Shown: positions 7,082 through 13,071 of the stretch, piece after piece
Numbering within the stretch: position 1 is the first letter of the stretch
How the letters are laid out: every line of letters begins with the position of its first letter
Source of the DNA: SBAX01 sp964646605
GTDB lineage: Bacteria > Planctomycetota > Phycisphaerae > UBA1845
Direction of reading: 5' to 3'
Length of the DNA: 14,236 nt
Assembly (NCBI GenBank): GCA_964646605.1
Contig: CAZYEX010000088.1
Span: 1-14,236 of the forward strand
The notes under the pieces: generated by a model
What the model was told of the DNA's origin: nothing
What the model saw: the letters and a program-made list of their open reading frames with translations, nothing else
The model's database searches: none
Translations under genes and position numbers: made by a program

Positions 7082-8992
7082 GTGCGTCGATCAATCGGAC
7101 CCCGCGGTTCAAACTACCTAGCCGGCGTCGTGGTGGTCCTGTCCGCCGCCGCCGCGGCGGCACGCGCCCAGATTGGAACGACCCTCGACGATTTCTTCCT
7201 CCCCGGAACCCAACCGGATACGACTAACGGGGTGGAGTTCGCCCCCATCGTCACAGCCAACAACTGCCGCGGGTGTCACGAGGTCTATAACCCGCCGACA
7301 GAGTATCCGATTTACAGCCGCTGGGCCGGGAGCATGATGGGACAGGCGGCACGCGATCCGCTCTTTCACGCCTGCCTGGCGATCGCCAACCAGGACGCCG
7401 CCTTTTCGGGAGATCTTTGCATCCGCTGTCACTCTCCCGGCGGTTGGCTCGGGGGGCGATCGACGCCGACGGACGGCTCCAATTTGCGCGACGAGGACTT
7501 CGAGGGCGTAACCTGCAATTTCTGTCACCGCATGGTCGATCCGGAGTTCAAGGTGGGCGTGAGCCCGGCGCGAGACGAGCCGCTGCTCGACGCCCTGGCC
7601 AAGGCCGGACTCCTCCCCACACAGCCCGGTAACGCCGGGTACGTCGTCGAACCCGTCGACGTCCGCCGCGGACCCTACGACGACGTCCCCTACAACTTCC
7701 ATCGCGACTTCGACAACAACGTCGTGGACATCGTCCATTCCCCGTTCCATCGCACGTCCGAGCAGTGCGCCACCTGCCACGACGTGAGCAACCCCGCCTT
7801 TGTCCGCCAGCCCGATGGGTCCTATGCTCTCAACGCGACCGGGGCGGAGCATCCCACCCTCGACAAGTACGACATGTTCCCTCTCGAACGGACGTACAGC
7901 GAATGGGCCAACAGCCTTTACGCCACCGTGGGCGTCGATGCCGGCCGCGTCTTCGGCGGCAACCATCCCACGGGCGTCATGCACACCTGCCAGGACTGCC
8001 ACATGCCTGACACCCAGGCCTACGGATGCGTGTTCGACTTTGAGCCCTATACCTTCGAGCGTCTGGACGTGCCCGCCCATGATTTCAACGGCGGAAATGC
8101 ATGGATGCAGGATGTTCTCTTGAACTTGTACCCCAACGACGTGCAGCCCGAATACATGGCCGACAGTAAGCTACGCGCTCAATACATGCTGAAAAACGCC
8201 GCGACCTTCGAAGTAAGCGCGGAACCTTGCGGCCTGCGCGTGCGGGTGGTCAACGAGACCGGACACAAACTTCCCACGGGATATCCCGAAGGTCGCCGCA
8301 TGTGGATTCAGGTCGAGTTTCGCAACGACCTCTTGGAGACCGTGATGGAGCGCGGCGCCTATGACGCCGCTACGGCGGAGCTGACCGTCAGCGACACAAA
8401 AATCTACGAGGCCAAACTCGGACTTGATCCCGCCGTCGCCGCACTCACCGGTTTGCCCGTAGGCCCCTCGTTTCACTTCGCCATCAACAACGCCTATTAC
8501 AAGGACAACCGCATCCCCCCGCGTGGGTTCAGCAACGCCGCGTTTGCGGCCGTACAAGCGGCACCGGTGGGAGCGAGCTACCCAGACGGCGAGTATTGGG
8601 ACGACACCACGTTCCGCGCCCCGCCCGGGTCGACCAGCGCCGTGGTTACACTGTACTATCAAACCGCGAGCAAGGAATACGTCACTTTCCTTCGCGACGA
8701 GAACATCACCAATGACGCGGGCGACGTTCTCTACGCCCAGTGGGAGCTGACCGGAAAATCGGCCCCGGTGTTGATGAGGGAACGCACCCTTTTCGGTCTC
8801 AACCCCGGCATGGTCGGGGACGCAGATTGCGACGGGGCGGTAAACCTAACCGATCACCACCTACTGACCGGCTGCCTGACGGGCCCGCGGCGGCGGCTCA
8901 ACCTGGGCTGCGAGGCCCTGGACGCCGACCTCGACGGCGACGTAGACCTCGACGACTTCCGCGTCTACCAAAGCTGGTTCGACGGCCCGTAG
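7082..8992 (+). CDS. Secreted pentahaem cytochrome c-like protein with dockerin-like C-terminus
   Basis: A 636-residue exported protein. Residues 1-30 form a signal peptide (positively charged start, then AGVVVVLSAAAAAARAQ). Five CXXCH c-type haem sites lie at 62-66 (CRGCH), 113-117 (CIRCH), 145-149 (CNFCH), 229-233 (CATCH) and 303-307 (CQDCH). A beta-rich domain follows with NETGHKLPTGYPEGRRMW near 391-408, a motif I associate with large multihaem proteins of soil and sediment bacteria. The tail (about 579-630) holds two calcium-loop motifs, GDADCDGAVNLTD and DADLDGDVDLDD, a dockerin type I-like or EF-hand arrangement common on planctomycete secreted proteins. I chose the GTG at 7082 because a G-run (7065-7070) lies about 11 bases upstream and the signal peptide begins directly. 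The frame is open back to 6842, but that part overlaps the FAH start and a hairpin repeat. Likely role: extracytoplasmic electron transfer; partner unknown. Confidence 0.88.
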   Translation: MRRSIGPRGSNYLAGVVVVLSAAAAAARAQIGTTLDDFFLPGTQPDTTNGVEFAPIVTANNCRGCHEVYNPPTEYPIYSRWAGSMMGQAARDPLFHACLAIANQDAAFSGDLCIRCHSPGGWLGGRSTPTDGSNLRDEDFEGVTCNFCHRMVDPEFKVGVSPARDEPLLDALAKAGLLPTQPGNAGYVVEPVDVRRGPYDDVPYNFHRDFDNNVVDIVHSPFHRTSEQCATCHDVSNPAFVRQPDGSYALNATGAEHPTLDKYDMFPLERTYSEWANSLYATVGVDAGRVFGGNHPTGVMHTCQDCHMPDTQAYGCVFDFEPYTFERLDVPAHDFNGGNAWMQDVLLNLYPNDVQPEYMADSKLRAQYMLKNAATFEVSAEPCGLRVRVVNETGHKLPTGYPEGRRMWIQVEFRNDLLETVMERGAYDAATAELTVSDTKIYEAKLGLDPAVAALTGLPVGPSFHFAINNAYYKDNRIPPRGFSNAAFAAVQAAPVGASYPDGEYWDDTTFRAPPGSTSAVVTLYYQTASKEYVTFLRDENITNDAGDVLYAQWELTGKSAPVLMRERTLFGLNPGMVGDADCDGAVNLTDHHLLTGCLTGPRRRLNLGCEALDADLDGDVDLDDFRVYQSWFDGP

Positions 8993-9001
8993 AACGACCG
9001 G

Positions 9002-9580
9002 CTACTTCGGCTTATCCGTCGGCGTCGGCGGTGGCGCGGGCGGGGTCTTCAGCAACCTGCCCTGCATCACCCCGCCGTAATTCTTCGCGTTGCTATACCA
9101 CACGCCGCTGTAGAAACCGTGATGGATCATGACCCGCGCCGAGTAGGTGCCAAGCAGCGGCAGCATGAGGTCGTTGAGGGTGATGATGGCCGTATCCTCC
9201 GCCCAGACCACGCGCACGGGGACCGGCAGGTTCACGTCTTTGTCCGCGTATTCGATGCGGGCGTGAATCAACCAGTATTCGTCGTTGACCTTGGTGACTT
9301 CGCCGATGGTGTACTTGTCCGGTTTGGGCGCCGTCAGCTCCTCGTTTCCGCGCAGTCCGCCCGCCCCGGTCATCTGCCACACGCCCGAGAGGGTCGAGTT
9401 CCTGAGTTGTTCACGGAACCCCGTTTCCAACTGCTCCCGCGAGGGGATCGCGGTCGGCGGCGGCGTAGGAGCCTGCGGAGGCGCCGGCGAGGATGTTTGG
9501 GCAGCGACCCAACCGGCGCCGGCGAGGACCAGCGAAATCCCCAGAGCCCGCATCGGGAAACAAACGCGATTGTTGTTCAC
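9002..9580 (-). CDS. Secreted hypothetical protein with proline-rich ends
   Basis: A 192-residue exported protein that ends ten bases from the stop of the convergent cytochrome gene. Residues 10-28 (MRALGISLVLAGAGWVAAQ) form a signal peptide. A Pro/Ala/Thr-rich linker (29-46) leads to a compact beta-rich domain, with TLSGVWQMTGAGG, KYTIGEVTKVNDEYWLIHARIEY, VPVRVVWAEDTAIITLNDL, LLGTYSARVMI and GFYSGVWYSNAKNYGGVMQG; the tail is again proline-rich. The repeated W and G-x-W positions suggest a lipocalin-like or other small beta-barrel. I recognise the general pattern from planctomycete hypothetical proteins but know no assigned function. The start is the GTG at 9580, with AAGGGG 6 bases before it. 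It overlaps the stop of the upstream oxidoreductase gene as GTGA, so translation is probably coupled. Confidence 0.8.
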   Translation of the reverse strand: MNNNRVCFPMRALGISLVLAGAGWVAAQTSSPAPPQAPTPPPTAIPSREQLETGFREQLRNSTLSGVWQMTGAGGLRGNEELTAPKPDKYTIGEVTKVNDEYWLIHARIEYADKDVNLPVPVRVVWAEDTAIITLNDLMLPLLGTYSARVMIHHGFYSGVWYSNAKNYGGVMQGRLLKTPPAPPPTPTDKPK

Positions 9581-10740
9581 GCGACACCCCTTTTCGTCGA
9601 CACCAACTCGTTTAGGTGACGGATGAACACGCCGCGTCGCCGCAACGCCTCCGTCATTTTTTCAAAGAACCCCGGCTTTCGAGCCAACACTTCGGGAGGG
9701 TGGACGCCCGGTTCGCGCAGCTCTCCGGCGGCGATCATCCGCCCCACGATCGCGCACGGGAACCCCGTGGTGCGGGCCATCGACGAACTTCCTGATCTCC
9801 GATCCGTTTCGTCATGAAGATCGAAGACCATCCGTCGCCGCTCGACGCCGCGCTCCCCTTCGACCAACACGCGAAGGACGGTGAACTCTTCCTCGTTCGC
9901 CGCGCCCGCCCACAGGGGAAACAGCAGCTTGGCCGTCACCTCGCGGGGGATGACCGACACACCCTTCACGTCAATCGGCTCCGTGCCAAAGTAGCCCGTC
10001 TCGCGGAGCACGCGCATCAGTTCGCAGTGCCCCGGATAGCGCAGCGTCTTCTCCCGCATGTTCTTGACTTGCACGGTTTTGAGCAGCGACCGCAGGCCGT
10101 CGGTGTTGAACGCCTCCAGCGTCCCGATCCCCGGAAAGTCCATCAACTCCGCCTCGGAGAGGGCCCCTTTGACCACCACCTGCCCGTTCTCCACCAGCCG
10201 CGCCGGGCGCACGTACTCTTCGATCACGTCCGACGGCGCGAACGGGGCTTTGTACTCATAGGGCCATCGACGGGTCCTGGGCAGGCCCCCGACGTAGATT
10301 TCGGCTCGATCCATTCGATCGAACTGCGTCGCAGCATGCCCGATCATCACGTTGGAAAGCCCCGGCGAGACTCCGCAGTCCACGACGGCCGTAACCTTGT
10401 TTTCTTTCGCCAGGGCGTGCAGCTCCGTCGCATCCTCGGGCATGAAGGAGATGTCGCAATAGCCTTTCCCGGAGCGGATAACCGTCTCCAGGGTTTGCAA
10501 TCCGATCCGGCTGGGAAGAGCGCCGAGGACGACGTCACTCTCCTTGATCGCCTCCGCCACCGCCCGACGATCGCTCAAGTCCGCCCGAAGCGTACGGACT
10601 CGCGCCGTCTGAGCCAATCGCGCCAGGTTGTCGGCGGACACATCGACCGCGAGAACATCCACGTCGGCATCGTCGGCCAAGTCACGAGCGATCGTCGCCC
10701 CGACCAGGCCGCACCCCAATACGACCGCACGCGTGCTCAT
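9577..10740 (-). CDS. Saccharopine dehydrogenase family oxidoreductase (lysine 6-dehydrogenase-like)
   Basis: A 387-residue cytoplasmic NAD(P)-dependent oxidoreductase. The Rossmann fold opens at residue 1 with AVVLGCGLVGATIARDLA and continues DVDVLAVDVSADNLARL, DVVLGALPSRIG and GKGYCDISFMPEDA. The saccharopine-dehydrogenase catalytic domain follows, with VVDCGVSPGLSNVMIGH, YVGGLPRTRRWPYEYKAPF, IEEYVRPARLVENG, DFPGIGTLEAFNTDGLRS and LRYPGHCELM. The order and length match saccharopine dehydrogenase/L-lysine 6-dehydrogenase-type proteins, which act on lysine or its adducts; carboxynorspermidine dehydrogenases are more distant relatives. The start is the ATG at 10740, preceded by GGGGAAG, and overlaps the EamA stop as ATGA. 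The open frame extends to 10869 but would run into the transporter gene. Gene order suggests an amino-acid-related operon with an exporter; the substrate is inferred. Confidence 0.9.
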   Translation of the reverse strand: MSTRAVVLGCGLVGATIARDLADDADVDVLAVDVSADNLARLAQTARVRTLRADLSDRRAVAEAIKESDVVLGALPSRIGLQTLETVIRSGKGYCDISFMPEDATELHALAKENKVTAVVDCGVSPGLSNVMIGHAATQFDRMDRAEIYVGGLPRTRRWPYEYKAPFAPSDVIEEYVRPARLVENGQVVVKGALSEAELMDFPGIGTLEAFNTDGLRSLLKTVQVKNMREKTLRYPGHCELMRVLRETGYFGTEPIDVKGVSVIPREVTAKLLFPLWAGAANEEEFTVLRVLVEGERGVERRRMVFDLHDETDRRSGSSSMARTTGFPCAIVGRMIAAGELREPGVHPPEVLARKPGFFEKMTEALRRRGVFIRHLNELVSTKRGVA

Positions 10741-11651
10741 GCCGAAGCTTCCCCAGAAAACGACCGCCGCCTGGCGGCGCGGAAAAAAAGAACGAGAGCA
10801 ACCAGAATCACCGATCCCCCGATCAGCGTCGTCGGCGGGACCGACTCCCCGACCGCGAGGTACGTCCAAACCGGAACAAGTACGGGTTCAAGCATGGTAA
10901 TCAGCGCCGCCTGGTGGGCGGGCACTCGCGCCAGCCCCAGCGAATAAGCGTAATACGGCAAACCGAACTGCACAACGCCCATCAGCAATAGAAGGACCAC
11001 GGAGCGCCTGGAGATCATGAACTCGCCCCAGAGCGCGCAGACGGGAAAGAGCAGCAGCGCCGACCCCAGATTGTTGAACACCGTCACCACTCCGGGGTCT
11101 GAATCCCGCAGACGACGAATCATCATGGTGAGCAGTCCGAAGAACAGCCCGCTTGCCAGGGCGATGGTCAATCCGAGCGCGTCCCCGTGGGCGTTGCCCG
11201 CGAAGATGACGGCGATGCCCGCCAGCGCCAAACCGAGCAGCCGTGCGTCGCCCGCGTGCGGACGCTCCCCCAGCAACCAGGGCGAAAGCAGGTATATCCA
11301 AAATGTCGAGGTGTATTGCAGGATGATGGCGTTGGCCGCTTCCGTCTTGGTGTTCGCCACCACGAAGCACAGCGTCATCGCCGTGAAAAAGACCATGCAA
11401 CAGAGGGCCGCGGGTCGGACCCTCCAACGTGGCCCCGCGCCCGACGCCGACAGCGTCTTCCACTTCCCCCGCGCCAAGGGAAGCAGGCACAAGCCCGCAA
11501 ACAGCGAGCGATAGAACGCGATGGTGATCCCGCCCGGACCCGCCCCGCCGTCGTGGATCGACTTGATGAACGCCCCGTTAAGGCTCCAAAAAACCGCCGC
11601 CACGACCAGCAGCCCCACACCCGCGCCGAACCGCCCCTTGGCCGTCTCCAT
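10737..11651 (-). CDS. EamA/DMT-family transporter
   Basis: A 304-residue inner-membrane protein with about ten hydrophobic helices in two EamA halves, roughly residues 10-140 and 155-295. Typical pieces are FWSLNGAFIK in helix 1, FYRSLFAGLCLLPLA, AIILQYTSTFWIYLLSPWLLGER at the end of the first half, ALASGLFFGLLTMMIRRL, then HQAALITMLEPVLVPVWTYL and GGSVILVALVLFFRA at the end. DMT-family exporters move amino acids, metabolites or drugs out of the cell. I chose the ATG at 11651 (METAKGRFGAG...) because it directly precedes helix 1 and has GGCGGGG upstream. The frame remains open to 12428, but that extension is translated repeat DNA. It is the first gene of a three-gene operon and overlaps the oxidoreductase by ATGA, so export of a lysine-related compound is a reasonable but untested guess. 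Confidence 0.9.
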   Translation of the reverse strand: METAKGRFGAGVGLLVVAAVFWSLNGAFIKSIHDGGAGPGGITIAFYRSLFAGLCLLPLARGKWKTLSASGAGPRWRVRPAALCCMVFFTAMTLCFVVANTKTEAANAIILQYTSTFWIYLLSPWLLGERPHAGDARLLGLALAGIAVIFAGNAHGDALGLTIALASGLFFGLLTMMIRRLRDSDPGVVTVFNNLGSALLLFPVCALWGEFMISRRSVVLLLLMGVVQFGLPYYAYSLGLARVPAHQAALITMLEPVLVPVWTYLAVGESVPPTTLIGGSVILVALVLFFRAARRRSFSGEASA

Positions 11652-11693
11652 CCCCGCCAATCTACCGCGGTTCGGCCGCAATGCCCGCATCCC

Positions 11694-11712
11694 CTGACCC
11701 CGAAGGGATCCC
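11694..11712. repeat. GACCCC-GAA-GGGRTC hairpin, partial copy
   Basis: GACCCCGAAGGGATC (11696-11710) is a near copy of the perfect palindrome GACCCCGAAGGGGTC at 12026-12040, with one arm mismatch. It sits about 45 bases upstream of the EamA start on the coding strand, so it may be in the operon leader. A dispersed repeat is the simplest reading. Confidence 0.5.
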
Positions 11713-11738
11713 GTAGGGTCCGCTGTGCGGACCGAACC

Positions 11739-11885
11739 TGTAGCGCCACCCCGACGAACGCGACCGACGAAGCGACCGAGGAGGGAGCGTTGTCCCCGCG
11801 ATTCCGCGCCATCGTGGAATCGAGGGCGACGGGAGCGTCGTTCCCAAGCGTCGCCGACGGCGACGCGCCGGGCTGTGGGTGGCGC
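11739..11885 (-). repeat. Long-loop copy of the GCGCCACCC/GGGTGGCGC hairpin repeat
   Basis: The arms match the repeat at 7010-7036 in opposite orientation: TGTAGCGCCACCCC (11739-11752) and GTGGGTGGCGC (11875-11885). Here 122 bases separate the arms, against 2-5 bases at 7010. The interior contains a further palindrome, CGATTCC/GGAATCG around 11799-11822, and no ORF worth calling. This is compatible with a small non-autonomous element with terminal inverted repeats, or with a hairpin repeat invaded by unrelated DNA. Confidence 0.5.
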
Positions 11886-11909
11886 GGGTCGGAACCGACA
11901 CACCCTCCG

Positions 11910-11995
11910 ATTTTCTCCCCTCTCCCTCTGAATGAGGGGCCAGGGGTGAGGGTCCCCCACCTCTTCGAACTTCGAACTTTGAACTTCTGACTTCG
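11910..11995 (+). repeat. Composite repeat copy A: palindrome plus TTCGAA tract
   Basis: An imperfect hairpin (CCCCT and CCCTC pairing with GAGGG and AGGGG, about 11918-11946) is followed by GGTGAGGGTCCCCCACCTC and then TTCGAACTTCGAACTTTG, ending in CTTCTGACTTCG. The same order recurs at 12101-12168. No gene lies in it. The spurious minus-strand translation of the palindrome (PHPWPL...RERGE) is a peptide signature I have seen in unrelated bacterial genomes, which points to a widespread palindromic element. Confidence 0.7.
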
Positions 11996-12021
11996 CCCCC
12001 TTCCCGCCGCCAGTGCCACTT

Positions 12022-12085
12022 CCCTGACCCCGAAGGGGTCCACGAATGTAGCCAGGGGTGAAGCGTAGCGCAACCCCTGGAACAG
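12022..12085. repeat. Double-hairpin dispersed repeat
   Basis: Two perfect palindromes lie in series: GACCCC/GGGGTC with a GAA loop (12026-12040) and CCAGGGGT/ACCCCTGG (12052-12059 with 12073-12080). A half copy of the first is at 11694-11712, and a similar CAGGGG/CCCCTG hairpin is at 12729-12746, also followed by GGAA and a GCCCCC run. This looks like a dispersed non-coding repeat family of the host genome. Confidence 0.65.
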
Positions 12086-12100
12086 ACGCCCCCAACAAAT

Positions 12101-12168
12101 TCTCCCCTCTCCCACCGGGAGAGGGGCCGGGGGTGAGGGTCCCCAACCTCTTCGAACTTCTGACTTCG
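12101..12168 (+). repeat. Composite repeat copy B: perfect palindrome plus TTCGAA tract
   Basis: CCCCTCTCCC (12104-12113) and GGGAGAGGGG (12117-12126) form a perfect 10-bp stem with a 3-base loop. They are followed by GGTGAGGGTCCCCAACCTC and TTCGAACTTCTGACTTCG. It is a shorter tandem sister of copy A, about 190 bases away in the same orientation, so the palindrome and the TTCGAA tract travel together. Confidence 0.7.
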
Positions 12169-12492
12169 CCCCTCTCCCCGCGTTCCTTCTCCGTCGATGC
12201 TCGCCCTGGTCCTTTCCCGTACAATGGTGCCATGAGCCCAACATTCGTCGGACGAGCGGGCGCTTGGCCGCGAAGTCCATATCCATCAAGGGCGGCGGGT
12301 GTAGATTCGGCGGGCGTGCGGCGAAGGCGGTCGAACTTACCTCGGGAGGTCTCCGGCGTGTCCGCCGTCGGCGGACTGGGTTCGTCGCAAGACGCACCGA
12401 CCGCGTCGGAGAAGTCAGCCGAGGGCATAGTAGTCCCGGCGTGCCGGGATGAAGGCCCGAACGGAAGGAGTGGTCAGTAGGACGTACGTCTC

Positions 12493-12636
12493 GTGAGCGT
12501 GAAGCGACCGGACAACCAGTTGCGGCTGGCTTTCGCGGAGGAACCGGCGGGTGAAGCCCGACCGCTCGCCGCGCAGGAGGTCGAAGCGTTCACGGCGGGG
12601 TGCGAGCCCGAACGCCCGGTGAAATCGGTCAGTTGA
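12493..12636 (+). pseudogene. ltrA: N-terminal stub of group II intron reverse transcriptase/maturase
   Basis: A GTG-initiated frame of 47 codons reads VSVKRPDNQLRLAFAEEP, then GEARPLAAQEVEAFTAGCEPERP, and stops after KSVS. The pattern (QLxLAF...EEP...GEA...E.FTA...E.P) is what I recognise from the extreme N-terminus of group II intron RT/maturase proteins, just before the conserved reverse-transcriptase blocks. All RT, X and endonuclease domains are absent: only about 20 bases separate the stop codon from domain V, where an intact intron would have well over 1 kb more coding sequence. An in-frame TAG at 12478 excludes an earlier start. It cannot encode a functional RT. Confidence 0.6.
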
Positions 12637-12656
12637 CCGAGCAGATAACCGACCGA

Positions 12657-12728
12657 ACCGCCGTGTACGGACCCGTACGCACGGTGGTGCGGGAGGGGCC
12701 GGGCCGCAAGGCCCGCCCCTATCCCGAT
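12657..12728 (+). ncRNA. Group II intron domains V and VI
   Basis: Domain V: ACCGCCGTG (12657-12665) pairs with CACGGTGGT (12680-12688), with one G-U wobble. A two-base CG bulge (12678-12679) on the 3' side precedes the upper stem TACG/CGTA, closed by a four-base loop (12670-12673). This is the invariant domain V geometry; the triad reads CGC rather than the commoner AGC. Domain VI: GGGAGGGGC...GGCC pairs with GGCC...GCCCCTATCCC around a GCAA tetraloop (12706-12709). A12721 is bulged, 7 bases before the predicted 3' splice site after T12728, the expected branch-point position. The structure was read by eye. Confidence 0.78.
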
Positions 12729-12786
12729 CAGGGGTTTCAACCCCTGGAAGGAATGCCCCCACCTTCGTCCCCCACCCTGAAAGGGT
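12729..12786. repeat. Double-hairpin repeat abutting the intron 3' end
   Basis: CAGGGG (12729-12734) pairs with CCCCTG (12741-12746), starting on the first base after the intron end. A second palindrome, ACCCT/AGGGT with a GAA loop (12774-12786), follows. The first resembles the stem at 12052-12080 including the downstream GGAA and GCCCCC. The 3' exon of the intron therefore appears to be a repeat palindrome. Confidence 0.6.
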
Positions 12787-12861
12787 CATCGACCATTGCC
12801 GGGGGTCAAGTCCGCCCGGGGCGGATGCGACCCCCGCAGCAAGACGCCCCCCACAGAATCC

Positions 12862-12892
12862 CCCCCCTTCCCAAGGGGGGACGGAGGGGGGT
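12862..12892. repeat. C-run/G-run perfect hairpin
   Basis: CCCCCCTT (12862-12869) and AAGGGGGG (12873-12880) form an 8-bp perfect stem with a CCC loop, followed by ACGGAGGGGGG. It is another dispersed palindrome. It lies in the 5' extension of the downstream ORF and would encode only low-complexity Pro/Gly residues, one reason for rejecting that extension. Confidence 0.6.
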
Positions 12893-12939
12893 TGATTGGA
12901 CCTGGTCCACAACCCCTCCCACACCCCTCCGCTCGTTTG

Positions 12940-12981
12940 TCGTCCAGTCTAGTTTCCAGTCTCGAGTTTCTAGGTCCTAGT
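12940..12981. repeat. CTAG/CTCGAG-rich low-complexity tract
   Basis: The stretch repeats TCTAGTTTC, CAGTCTCGAG, TTTCTAGG and TCCTAG units. It is analogous in style to the TTCGAA tracts: short palindromic 4-6-mers strung together. It immediately precedes the wHTH/PIN-like gene, with about 90 bases between it and the chosen start; nothing else was found between 12893 and 13071. Confidence 0.4.
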
Positions 12982-13071
12982 CCCTCGCCGATGCCTCCGC
13001 GCAGCCCCGTCTTGCCACGCGCCGCGGAACGCCATATCATCCAGAATTTGAAGCATCGATTGGGCCAAACA

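Larger units (their letters stand above)
12300..12728 (+). mobile_element. Degenerate group II intron with deleted reverse transcriptase
   Basis: The right end shows domain V (12657-12688) and domain VI (12691-12725) in normal order, ending in GAT at 12728, which fits the group II 3' rule (AY). Upstream of the ORF stub, GGAGAAGTCAGC (12408-12419), GCATAGTAG (12425-12433), a CCCGGC/GCCGGG hairpin (12435-12448) and an AAGGCCCGAACGGAAGGAG block match, from memory, the segment that precedes the reverse transcriptase in many bacterial group II introns. The RT is cut to 47 codons. A full ribozyme needs several hundred more bases of domains I-III, but the region left of about 12300 is other repeats, so the 5' part is largely missing. 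The left boundary is approximate. It is probably inactive unless a full copy elsewhere helps it. Confidence 0.7.

Noticed and set aside
7118..8080. Minus-strand ORF of 320 codons opposite the cytochrome gene
   Set aside because: It has Val/Gly/His-rich shadow composition, and the plus strand has five CXXCH motifs.
9814..10947. Plus-strand ORF of 377 codons opposite the saccharopine dehydrogenase gene
   Set aside because: It is an antisense shadow caused by high GC at third positions. It is rich in Arg/His/Gln and spans an operon junction on the other strand.
11910..12170. CRISPR array suggested by repeated palindrome blocks
   Set aside because: There are only two unequal copies, no regular spacer length and no cas genes, so it is better explained as a dispersed composite repeat.
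11652..12428. N-terminal extension of the EamA transporter frame by about 259 codons
   Set aside because: The extension is translated repeat DNA (palindromes and TTCGAA tracts), has no domain character, and a good start lies directly before the first membrane helix at 11651.
12600..12924. Short ORFs on both strands across the intron remnant
   Set aside because: They are translations of ribozyme structure and repeats. Only the RT N-terminal stub resembles a known protein.
12796..13071. N-terminal extension of the wHTH-PIN-like frame
   Set aside because: It runs through the C-run/G-run hairpin and the CTAG-rich tract and yields only Pro/Ser/Gly-rich residues. The ATG at 12991 remains possible, but the ordered sequence begins near 13072.
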